From NCBI GenBank assembly GCA_023228995.1, contig JALOAD010000040.1, positions 1 to 33,219 of the forward strand: a stretch of 33,219 nucleotides of DNA, given 5' to 3'. The notes beneath the pieces are model-generated. The model was given only the letters and a program-made list of their open reading frames with translations. It searched no databases and was not told the origin of the DNA. Position numbers and translations under genes: made by a program. This document shows positions 26,598 to 33,219 of this stretch, one piece after another (positions within the stretch are counted from its first letter, which is position 1; each line of letters starts with the position of its first letter). The DNA comes from Candidatus Muiribacterium halophilum. Lineage in GTDB: Bacteria; Muiribacteriota; Muiribacteriia; Muiribacteriales; Muiribacteriaceae.

Positions 26598-26713
26598 TTT
26601 TTTTTGCTTTTGTTTATAAAAACTCCACCATGATTTAATAGAATTGGAAATATATATATATCGAATTCTTGTAATTGTTTTCAGATTTTTTTTAATCTTT
26701 ATATAAAATCAAA
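26598..26713 (+). repeat. Dispersed ~110-bp repeat, copy G
   Basis: Opposite-strand relative of 9865-9974, sharing TTTTTTTTGCTTTTG, TTTATAAAAACT, ATGATTTAAT, TTCTTGTAATTG and TCAGAT in order. It ends directly at the -35 box of yciH. Confidence 0.65.
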
Positions 26714-26742
26714 TTGAGAAAAAAGCCTTATTATTGTATAAT
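26714..26742 (+). promoter_or_regulatory. Promoter of yciH
   Basis: TTGAGA (26714-26719), 17 bases, TATAAT (26737-26742), leaving a 30-base leader with AGGAG before the ATG at 26779. Confidence 0.8.
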
Positions 26743-26778
26743 ATAAAAAGAATTTTGAAATTATATAGGAGTAAATTC

Positions 26779-27114
26779 ATGCTTAAATCTAATCTTGTTT
26801 GGTCTAGTGAAGATGGTGATATAAGAAAAAAGCAAAAAAATAATAATCAAATTCCTATTACAAAATCTGATTTTTCAAAAAATATTATTCATTTAAGAAG
26901 GCTTACTGCGGGTAAAGGAAGAACTGTTATTGAAATATCAAATCTTCCAGATAATGCTGATTGGTGTAAGGAACTTGCAAAAGATATTAAAAAATCAATA
27001 GGTGTAGCTGGAACTTACAAAAATAACATAATAGAAATTCACACAGAAGATATTGAAAAAATTTCTGTTATTTTTGCAAAAAAACAAATTAAATGGAAAA
27101 AAATTGGCGGTTAA
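26779..27114 (+). CDS. yciH: YciH, SUI1/eIF1-family translation factor, 111 aa
   Basis: SUI1-domain protein. LRRLTAGKGRTVIEISNLP (about 39-57) and the SIGVAGTYKNNIIEIH turn (about 75-90) are the family core. The start at 26779 is chosen over an upstream ATG at 26734 because AGGAG precedes it and 26734 falls inside the promoter. Bacterial YciH is thought to act at the 30S subunit, repressing or proofreading initiation, possibly under stress. Transcribed alone. Confidence 0.9.
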   Translation: MLKSNLVWSSEDGDIRKKQKNNNQIPITKSDFSKNIIHLRRLTAGKGRTVIEISNLPDNADWCKELAKDIKKSIGVAGTYKNNIIEIHTEDIEKISVIFAKKQIKWKKIGG

Positions 27115-27129
27115 TTTTTTCAATAAAAT

Positions 27130-27558
27130 CTAAATAAATCCTTCAATCACTGCTGTAACCGATACTCCATATACTCTGTTTATTTTAAGTGGATTGGAAT
27201 CTGAGCTTGGAACATAGACTTTTACTCTATATTTGTTTTTTAATTTATCTTCATAAGATACAACATGTCTTACTTTTTTTATTAATTCCTGTGTTCCTGT
27301 TATCTGTACAGCTCCGACTGCAACTTGTTCTCCAAATGTTATAACTGGAACTACTCTTGTTGCTTCTTTGTTTGCTGCTCCTTGATTTGATAATAAATCA
27401 TTTATAAATCTATCAAGTTCAGGACCCATTGATCTTACAACTGCTGATATTCCAGCTGCTTTGAGTCCTTGTTTTAAAAAATCTTCAAAGTTAAAACTAG
27501 AAGTTGTTAACATTATTGTGAAAATTAATAAAAACACTATGTTTTTTTTTGAATTCAT
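27130..27558 (-). CDS. Secreted protein of unknown function, 142 aa
   Basis: Residues 1-22 form a signal peptide (MNSKKNIVFLLIFTIMLTTSS). The mature part has a helix with GLKAAGISAVVRSMGPELDRFI, then a beta-rich part with VVPVITFGEQVAVGAVQITG and a closing KVYVPSSDSNPLKINRVYGVSVTAVIEG. No catalytic or binding motif is visible. A strong AAAGGAG lies 6 bases before the ATG. It converges with yciH, the stops 15 bases apart. Confidence 0.7.
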   Translation of the reverse strand: MNSKKNIVFLLIFTIMLTTSSFNFEDFLKQGLKAAGISAVVRSMGPELDRFINDLLSNQGAANKEATRVVPVITFGEQVAVGAVQITGTQELIKKVRHVVSYEDKLKNKYRVKVYVPSSDSNPLKINRVYGVSVTAVIEGFI

Positions 27559-27690
27559 TTTTTCTCCTTTAGAAATTTCTTTAATATTTATTAATTATAT
27601 CAAAATTATAATAAAAAAGTTAATAAGTCGTTTTTATCTTTTCCTTTTCACTATTTTACCATCTCACTCGAGCTTTTTGGTAATCACAAT

Positions 27691-27718
27691 TTGACATTTT
27701 TTTTTTTTGTTTTATCAT
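27691..27718 (+). promoter_or_regulatory. Promoter with a T12 spacer, before the beta-lactamase-like gene
   Basis: TTGACA (27691-27696), then 12 consecutive T, GTTT, and TATCAT (27713-27718). The spacer is 16 bases as drawn. Slippage of the T run would change spacer length and promoter strength. Confidence 0.6.
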
Positions 27719-27752
27719 TTAAGTTAATGTCAAAAATATTATGGGGTATTCT

Positions 27753-28676
27753 GTGAAAATTAAAATTCTAGTTTTACTACTTGCTATATCTATGTTTACT
27801 CAGGTTTTTTCTGAAAACAACAGTTTTGAAAATTTAATCAAAGAATTGGAGGAAATACCAGAGCTTTCTTTATGTATCATTAAAAATAACAAAGATATAA
27901 TTTTTGAAAAAGACAGTGAAAAATTACTTAGTGTAGGTTCTTCTTTCAAATTATATGTTCTTAAAGCTATTACAGATATGGTTGATATTAGAAAAGCTTC
28001 TTGGCATAAAACGCTTTATATTAGAGATAATGAAAAATCCCTTCCTGCAGGTATATTACAAAAATGGCCTAATATGTCACCAGTAACTATAAAAACTCTT
28101 GCAAATCTAATGATTTCAATTAGTGATAATACTGCTACTGATATTTTAATTGATTATATTGGTAGGGAAAATATACAAAATATTACTCCTCGTCCAAAAC
28201 AAGCAATACTTAAAACTTCTGAAATGTTTAAATTAAAATTATCTGAAAATAAAAATTTATCTAAAAATTTTATTTCTTCAAATGATAAATATCAATTACA
28301 GATTTTGGATTCTCTTGCTAAAACACCGCTTCCTGACATTTCAAAAGTTTCTCAATGGAATTCTCCTATAGAAATCAATACTATTGAATGGTTTTTTTCA
28401 ACAAAAGAACTTTGCAGAGTTATTTTTGATTTAAAAGATTCAGATATTCTTCGTATTAATGATTCTGGACTTACTACTGATAATTGGGATTTTGTTGGTT
28501 ATAAAGGCGGTTCTGAACCTGGAGTTTTAAATTTAACTTATGTGTTAAAAAAAGGTAATGATATTTATACATTATCAATAACTGCTAATAATAGTGAAAA
28601 GAGTTTTGATTTTAATAAGGTTTTTAAAAAAGTCAGTGAATTACTTAATATTTTATTTATTCATGAGGTTCAATAG
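27753..28676 (+). CDS. Exported serine beta-lactamase-like hydrolase (class A fold), 307 aa
   Basis: A GTG at 27753 with GGGG upstream gives a clean signal peptide (MKIKILVLLLAISMFTQVFS); an ATG at 27741 has no ribosome binding site. The active-site triad is present: SSFK (S63, K66), SDN (124-126) and KGG (251-253). The class A Glu166 region is not recognisable; instead there is IEWFFSTKELCRV (about 211-223), as in a family of serine hydrolases that are not proven beta-lactamases. Activity on beta-lactams is therefore uncertain. Upstream is a promoter with a poly-T spacer, suggesting phase variation. rsgA follows 20 bases later on the same strand. Confidence 0.82.
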   Translation: MKIKILVLLLAISMFTQVFSENNSFENLIKELEEIPELSLCIIKNNKDIIFEKDSEKLLSVGSSFKLYVLKAITDMVDIRKASWHKTLYIRDNEKSLPAGILQKWPNMSPVTIKTLANLMISISDNTATDILIDYIGRENIQNITPRPKQAILKTSEMFKLKLSENKNLSKNFISSNDKYQLQILDSLAKTPLPDISKVSQWNSPIEINTIEWFFSTKELCRVIFDLKDSDILRINDSGLTTDNWDFVGYKGGSEPGVLNLTYVLKKGNDIYTLSITANNSEKSFDFNKVFKKVSELLNILFIHEVQ

Positions 28677-28696
28677 AAACCTGGAGTTTTTTTAAT

Positions 28697-29767
28697 ATGA
28701 ATATTAAGAATATTGGTTGGAATAATTTTTTTAGCTCACAAATTTCTAATATTGAAAAAGACCAATTTATTCCTGCAAGAGTTTATACAAGACATGGAAA
28801 ACATTATTTTCTCTTATGTGAATATGGTGAAATTGAAGCTAGAATGACTGGTAGATTTCTTCATAATGCTATTGAAAACAAAGAACTTCCTGTTGTTGGA
28901 GATTGGGTTCTTGTTAATTTTATTGAGGATGAAAAAAAAGGTGTTATTAATAGAATTCTTGATAGAAAAACTATTTTTTCAAGAAAATACAAAGGTACAA
29001 GAGATGATGAACATATTATTTCATCTAATATTGATGTTATTTTTTATGTAGCTGGACTTGATAATGATTATAATCCAAGAAAAATCGAAAGATTTTTAAC
29101 TTTAGCAAATAATGGCGGTGCAAAACCTATTATAATCCTTAATAAAAAAGATTTATGCACAAATATACATGCAGTTTCTGAGGAAGTAAGTAATTTAATT
29201 CAAAACAATGATTTCTTTATTATAAGTGCTATTAATGAAATGGATTTTGATTTTATAAAAAAATCTATACCTTCTGGACATACTGCTGCTTTTATAGGTT
29301 CTTCAGGAACTGGAAAATCAACAATTATTAACAAATTATTAGGTTTTGATAAACAAAAAACTGCTGAAACAAGAAATGACAGTAAAGGTCGACATACTAC
29401 AACTAATCGTGAGCTTATTATAACTTCTTGGGGTGGAATGATAATTGATACTCCAGGCATGAGAGAACTTCAACTTTGGGCTGATGAAAATGATCTTGAT
29501 TCAGCTTTTTTTGATATTAAAAAACTTTCCGAAAATTGTCGTTTTAGAGATTGTACTCATACAAATGAACCTGGTTGTAATGTTAAAAAAAGTGTAGATA
29601 ACGGTATTATATCTAATGAAAGACTTGATAGTTATCTTAAATTAAAACAAGAATTCAAAGATCTTGTGCTTAATCAGCAGATGAAAAAAAAGATTAATCA
29701 AAAATCAAGAAATAAAACGATTTTTAAAGAAGAAAGAAAAAATTCCAAAAAAAAGAAACCGATGTAA
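28697..29767 (+). CDS. rsgA: RsgA, small-subunit ribosome biogenesis GTPase, 356 aa
   Basis: Circularly permuted GTPase with motifs in the order G4 NKKD (149-152), G1 GSSGTGKST (201-209), G3 DTPG (251-254). An N-terminal OB-fold (about 20-90) precedes it, and the C-terminal zinc site is C281, C286, H288, C294. The GRHTTTNRE switch (231-239) is intact. RsgA checks 30S maturation and releases RbfA. The tail of 50 residues is very Lys-rich, as often seen in RNA binders. GGAG lies 9 bases before the ATG. It may be co-transcribed with the hydrolase gene. Confidence 0.96.
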   Translation: MNIKNIGWNNFFSSQISNIEKDQFIPARVYTRHGKHYFLLCEYGEIEARMTGRFLHNAIENKELPVVGDWVLVNFIEDEKKGVINRILDRKTIFSRKYKGTRDDEHIISSNIDVIFYVAGLDNDYNPRKIERFLTLANNGGAKPIIILNKKDLCTNIHAVSEEVSNLIQNNDFFIISAINEMDFDFIKKSIPSGHTAAFIGSSGTGKSTIINKLLGFDKQKTAETRNDSKGRHTTTNRELIITSWGGMIIDTPGMRELQLWADENDLDSAFFDIKKLSENCRFRDCTHTNEPGCNVKKSVDNGIISNERLDSYLKLKQEFKDLVLNQQMKKKINQKSRNKTIFKEERKNSKKKKPM

Positions 29768-29918
29768 AAACAGATTGTGTATAAATACACGATTTTGTCA
29801 GAAATTATAATATCAGTCTGACTATGTCAGTTCTGACAAGATAGTTCACAATTGCTCACGATATAGTTTTACAAGTAAAACTAGGTTTAACGCTTAAACA
29901 AATTTCAAAATCTGTTTT
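29767..29918. repeat. Structured intergenic element 3 (outer stem, four inner arms)
   Basis: Outer stem AAAACAGATT (29767-29776) with AATCTGTTTT (29909-29918). Inside are GTGTA-TAAA-TACAC (29777-29790), TTGTCAGAA (29795) with TTCTGACAA (29831-29839) enclosing CTGAC-TAT-GTCAG (29818-29830), TAGTTTTAC-AA-GTAAAACTA (29864-29883), and GTTTAA-CGC-TTAAAC (29885-29899). It begins at the stop codon of rsgA and could act as its 3' end, but no reading frame runs through it. Confidence 0.75.
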
Positions 29919-29979
29919 AATAAAATTTTTTTATCGTTAATATAAATTCTAAGATTTTATATCACTTTTACACTCAAGC

Positions 29980-30008
29980 TTGTATATCGTTTATATATAC
30001 TGTATTAT
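29980..30008 (+). promoter_or_regulatory. Promoter of the TIM-barrel isomerase gene
   Basis: TTGTAT (29980-29985), a 17-base spacer and TATTAT (30003-30008), about 40 bases before the ATG. Confidence 0.6.
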
Positions 30009-30047
30009 TTATTCATAAGATTTTATTCAACATTAAGGAATTTTATT

Positions 30048-30893
30048 ATGAAATTTTTACTATCTGACGGATGTTTTTATCATTTACCACTTGAAAAAGT
30101 CTTTATTATTGCAAGTAAATCAGGATTTGAAGGTGTTGAAATAATTTGGGATGGACTCGATGATCTTGAAACAAAAAAGATAAAAAAACTAATACAAAAA
30201 TATCAGCTTAATGTTCCAGTTGTTCATGAACCGTTTTCTTTTCATAAAATTACAGGTTGGCCTGAAAAAACAAATGAAAGATTACCATATTTATTAAAAG
30301 AAGCTGAAAATATTGGAGCTGAAAAAATTGTTGTACATACAGCAACTGATATTGAAAACATTAATTGGCAACTTAAAAACATTCCTATTTTACAACAAAG
30401 TACAAATATAAAAATATGTATGGAAAATATGCCTGAAGATTATGGTGTATTACTTAATATATCAAGAAGAATCAATAAATTTTACAGAAAAATGTTTGGA
30501 ATACCTTATAAATCAACTACTTCTAAAATAAAAAAAATGGTTTTATTAATGAAAGAAAACAGAAAGTATTTTTTAAATAATCCAGAACAACTAAAAAAAT
30601 TTGAAAATATAATTTTGGATACAACACATTTAGGTACTTATGGCAAAGATCCTTCAGATTTTTATTTAAACATAAAAGATAAAATTAAACACATACATTT
30701 ATCAGATTTTGGTCCACAAGAACATCTTTTACCCGGTAAAGGATGGCTAAAATTACAAAAATTTAAAAATACATTAATTGAAAATAATTATTCAGAAACA
30801 ATTTCACTAGAAGTTGACCCTAAAGCATTTAAAAATGCTGATAACTTAGAAAGTTCAATTGAAGAATTAAAAGCAGTAAGAAATTTATTTTAA
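30048..30893 (+). CDS. Sugar phosphate isomerase/epimerase-like TIM-barrel protein, 281 aa
   Basis: Belongs to the xylose isomerase-like/AP endonuclease 2 barrel family. Strand-end signatures appear in order: GFEGVEIIWDG (24-34), VVHEPFSFH (59-67), IVVHTATD, ICMENMP (metal-ligand Glu), IILDTTHLG (Asp/His), HIHLSDFGP and SLEVDP (final Glu). All expected metal ligands are present. The substrate cannot be told from sequence; the AP endonuclease activity of Nfo is unlikely because the overall layout is that of sugar isomerases. TAAGGA precedes the ATG. It stands alone. Confidence 0.85.
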   Translation: MKFLLSDGCFYHLPLEKVFIIASKSGFEGVEIIWDGLDDLETKKIKKLIQKYQLNVPVVHEPFSFHKITGWPEKTNERLPYLLKEAENIGAEKIVVHTATDIENINWQLKNIPILQQSTNIKICMENMPEDYGVLLNISRRINKFYRKMFGIPYKSTTSKIKKMVLLMKENRKYFLNNPEQLKKFENIILDTTHLGTYGKDPSDFYLNIKDKIKHIHLSDFGPQEHLLPGKGWLKLQKFKNTLIENNYSETISLEVDPKAFKNADNLESSIEELKAVRNLF

Positions 30894-31003
30894 AAAATCG
30901 TCATTTCAAATTTAAAATCCTTACATATTTGACTTATATGTTGCTCTCATTTAAAATAAAGCTGACAAAATTAAGCTTTTCATAGAATGATATCGGAGGA
31001 AAT

Positions 31004-32476
31004 ATGGCTAAAAAATTACAAATAACTGAAACTGCTCTTAGAGATGCACATCAGTCACTTTTTGCAACAAGAATGGGAATTGAAGATATGTTACCAATTC
31101 TTCCAAAACTTGATAAAATAGGTTATTTTTCACTTGAAATGTGGGGTGGAGCAACTTTTGACTCTTGCGTAAGATTTTTAGGTGAAGATCCTTGGGAAAG
31201 AATTACTAAAATTAAAGAAAAAACTCCAAATACAAAACTTCAAATGCTTCTTAGAGGTCAAAATCTATTAGGTTATAAACATTATTCAGATGATATTGTT
31301 GATATTTTTGTAAAACTCGCAGCTCAAAGAGGAATTGATATTTTTAGAATATTTGATGCTCTTAATGATCTTAGAAATATTGAATCTTCAGTTAAAGCTG
31401 TTAAAAAATACGGCAAAACTGCTGAAGGAGCTATTTCTTTTACTACTTCACCAATTCATACTATTGAAAAATATATAGAAAATGCTAAACAGCTTGAAAA
31501 TATGGGTTGTGATATTTTATGTATAAAAGATATGGCTGGACTACTTTCACCTAAAGAAGCTTATGATCTTATAAGCGAAATTAAACGAAATGTATCGCTT
31601 CCTGTTCATCTTCATTGTCATTATACAAGTGGTATGGCTACATCTACTTATCTTAAAGCTGCTGAAGCTGGTGTTGATATAGTTGATTGTGCTATTTCAA
31701 GTCTAGGTTTTAGAACAAGTCAGCCTGGCACTGAAAGTGTTGTTGCATCTTTAAGAGGATTTCCTTTTGAAACTGGACTTAATCTTGAAAAACTTAAAGA
31801 AGTATCAGATTATTTCAAAACAATTGCTGAAAGTACACTTGCTCCTTTTGGAACTAAAGCTACTGATGTTAATATTGATGTTTTAATAAATCAAGTTCCA
31901 GGTGGAATGATTTCTAATCTTGCAAATCAGCTTAAAGATCAAGGTAAGTTAGATCTACTTCCTCAAGTTCTTACTGAAATAGCTACAATAAGAAAAGAAC
32001 TTGGTTATCCTCCTCTTGTAACTCCTTCAAGTCAAATTGTAGGAACTCAGGCTACATTTAATGTTCTTATGGGAGAAAGATATAAAACTATACTTCAGGA
32101 AACTAAAAACTATCTTAAAGGTATGTATGGAATGCCTCCTGGAAAAGTTGATCCTACTCTTTTAAAAAATGCTCTTGGCGATGAAAAACCTGTTACATGC
32201 CGCCCAGCTGATCTTTTAGAACCTTCATACGACAAGGTAAAAGCTGAAATAGCTGATTTATCTAATAATGAAGAAGATATAATGACTTATGCAATGTTTC
32301 CTGAAGTTGGAAGAAAATTCCTTGAAGCTAAAAAGAATGGTACTTTAAATAAAATAAAAGATGATAATGCTAAAAAAATTGTAAAAACTGTTGAAAAAAA
32401 CCTTAAATCTGAATATATGAAAATTAAAGTTAATGGCAATGTTTACGATATAGAAGTTGAAAAAGAAGCAGAATAA
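31004..32476 (+). CDS. oadA: Pyruvate carboxylase subunit B / oxaloacetate decarboxylase alpha-type carboxyltransferase, 490 aa
   Basis: The carboxyltransferase domain moves CO2 between biotin and pyruvate/oxaloacetate. The barrel begins with ETALRDAHQSLFATRM (9-24), which contains the metal-ligand Asp; IKDMAG holds the carbamylated-Lys position K175; HLHCHYTSGMA (202-212) supplies the metal His. VNQVPGGM-type and the conserved FGTKATDVNIDVL region follow. The protein ends with MKIKVNGNVYDIEVEKEAE, the first strands of a biotinyl domain, but lacks the MKM biotin site, so the carrier must be a separate protein not seen here. GGAGG precedes the ATG by 6 bases. Confidence 0.9.
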   Translation: MAKKLQITETALRDAHQSLFATRMGIEDMLPILPKLDKIGYFSLEMWGGATFDSCVRFLGEDPWERITKIKEKTPNTKLQMLLRGQNLLGYKHYSDDIVDIFVKLAAQRGIDIFRIFDALNDLRNIESSVKAVKKYGKTAEGAISFTTSPIHTIEKYIENAKQLENMGCDILCIKDMAGLLSPKEAYDLISEIKRNVSLPVHLHCHYTSGMATSTYLKAAEAGVDIVDCAISSLGFRTSQPGTESVVASLRGFPFETGLNLEKLKEVSDYFKTIAESTLAPFGTKATDVNIDVLINQVPGGMISNLANQLKDQGKLDLLPQVLTEIATIRKELGYPPLVTPSSQIVGTQATFNVLMGERYKTILQETKNYLKGMYGMPPGKVDPTLLKNALGDEKPVTCRPADLLEPSYDKVKAEIADLSNNEEDIMTYAMFPEVGRKFLEAKKNGTLNKIKDDNAKKIVKTVEKNLKSEYMKIKVNGNVYDIEVEKEAE

Positions 32477-32509
32477 AAAATAATTAGCACGACTAAAGTC
32501 ACAATTAAC

Positions 32510-32544
32510 GATTGGTAAAATGTTGAAAAAACATTTTACCAATC
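32510..32544. repeat. 15-bp perfect hairpin after oadA
   Basis: GATTGGTAAAATGTT (32510-32524), loop GAAAA, AACATTTTACCAATC (32530-32544). No T-run follows, so it is not a textbook terminator, though it may protect the oadA message end. Confidence 0.8.
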
Positions 32545-32573
32545 TAATTAATGATGAGTAAAAGCAGTAAAGC

Positions 32574-32662
32574 TGTGACAGATGAAGCGTGACATGTCAT
32601 TTTATGACATTAGTGACAAAAAAAGTAACTATGTTACAGGAGAGTCGAAGACTCTTGTCACA
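32574..32662. repeat. Structured intergenic element 4 (outer stem, three arms)
   Basis: Outer stem TGTGACA (32574-32580) with TGTCACA (32656-32662). Inner arms: ATGTCAT-TTT-ATGACAT (32594-32610), GTAAC-TAT-GTTAC (32625-32637) and AGAGTC-GAA-GACTCT (32641-32655). The ACTATGT loop of the second arm also appears in element 3. Confidence 0.75.
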
Positions 32663-32776
32663 AACAATTTTTCGCAAAATGATAAATTTGTACTAACTGT
32701 ATTCACAGATTTTTAACCCTCAACCCCTTAAACTCTCTAACTTTCTTTATTATAAACTCTGTCATACAAGTAAATT
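32663..32776. other. Intergenic stretch, nothing recognised
   Basis: AT-rich, with no gene or clear structure between element 4 and the ABC remnant. Confidence 0.5.
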
Positions 32777-32866
32777 TTAAATATAAAAAACTTTATCTAC
32801 AATATCAGAAAATTCATTACTATGTGAAATTAATATTATAATCTTTCCTTCCTTTTTCAATTTTAA
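32777..32866 (-). pseudogene. C-terminal remnant of an ABC transporter ATPase
   Basis: Between two stops the minus strand reads LKLKKEGKIIILISHSNE followed by FSDIVDKVFYI and TAA. The H-loop (IxISHS.E) and the following 'aDkvfyI' strand are typical of the end of an ABC ATPase domain. No Walker A, signature or Walker B sequence is found upstream, so only the last 30 codons survive. Confidence 0.7.
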
Positions 32867-33144
32867 TTATGCTGGCTTAAAAATCAAAACCAATTTTATA
32901 CAATTCTTAATTTCAATTCCACATTAAAAATTGCTTTCGTTAATCTTTAATTCTAAAATTTTTTTACAGTAAACTCTCTTAAAACTCGATAATACCAATC
33001 TATTTCAATCTAAACAAAAAAAACTGATGATTCACAAAAAAATTAAAATTCAGGATTAATACGGATTTACAAGCTCTAATGCGTTATGCACACAGGCTGT
33101 TGAAAAATTCATATAAAATCCCAATATTATATTATTAATCGATT
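32867..33144. other. Intergenic stretch with no recognisable gene
   Basis: No sensible open frame on either strand. GGCTGTTGAAAAATTC at about 33097-33112 recalls the ends of some insertion sequences, but I see no transposase. Confidence 0.4.
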
Positions 33145-33203
33145 TTTTAGAAAAATATTAAGTTATTTTCTAAAATTATTTATTATGAAAAACTCATAAT
33201 AAA
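33145..33203. repeat. Two adjacent 10-bp hairpins at the right edge
   Basis: TTTTAGAAAA (33145-33154) pairs with TTTTCTAAAA (33166-33175), and TTTATTATGA (33179-33188) with TCATAATAAA (33194-33203). They may be arms of a further structured element that runs past the window. Confidence 0.65.
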
Positions 33204-33219
33204 GTTCTTAAAACCAAAA

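Noticed and set aside
32510-32544. Hairpin after oadA as a rho-independent terminator
   Set aside because: No T-run follows on either strand.

Overview
The window is very AT-rich (roughly a quarter G+C by eye), with densely packed genes on both strands, clear Shine-Dalgarno sites (AGGAGG, GGAGG) and near-consensus sigma-70 promoters (TTGACA-N17-TATAAT). Standard bacterial stop codons, including TGA, end ordinary genes. Signal peptides on several small proteins, a full RecBCD complex and a decarboxylase/carboxylase subunit suggest a low-GC, probably anaerobic bacterium, possibly with a two-membrane envelope. I cannot name the lineage from sequence alone.

Layout. 1-2638 (-): the 5' part of a large secreted helical-repeat protein that runs off the left edge. 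3102-4271 (+): an EF-hand-type calcium-binding protein. 4401-9632 (-): a four-gene block reading leftwards: a small multi-pass membrane protein from a leaderless-looking promoter, a KAP-type P-loop NTPase broken by several lesions, the three-Cys-motif partner protein TcmP, and a radical SAM protein. 10378-19664 (-): a second compact operon, HepT-type HEPN toxin, MntA-type nucleotidyltransferase antitoxin, then recC, recB and recD, ended by a GC-rich hairpin with a T-run. 19769-22379: a graveyard of YD-like, LRR-like, nuclease-like and metallo-beta-lactamase fragments. 22488-32476: ordinary single genes (pncC, secreted zinc-ribbon protein, sixA-like phosphatase, yhcH-like gene with a GH13 amylase, yciH/SUI1, a secreted protein, a serine beta-lactamase-like hydrolase, rsgA, a TIM-barrel isomerase and oadA/pycB). 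32477-33219 has structured repeats and an ABC-ATPase remnant.

How it fits together. The two minus-strand operons lie side by side and both look related to conflict with foreign DNA. RecBCD degrades linear DNA. The HepT/MntA pair sits 16 bases upstream of recC in the same unit, which raises the idea of a toxin guarding or co-controlled with RecBCD. The membrane-protein/KAP/TcmP/radical-SAM block is the best candidate for an undescribed system, although its NTPase is inactivated here.

Non-coding DNA is unusually structured. There are six copies of a 23-bp dispersed motif and two longer relatives. Four intergenic elements are built as an outer stem enclosing one or more hairpins. Other signals are a wobble-paired leader hairpin before the amylase gene, a 14-bp tandem repeat, and a promoter whose spacer is a run of 12 T. 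No rRNA, tRNA, CRISPR array or intact insertion sequence was recognised.
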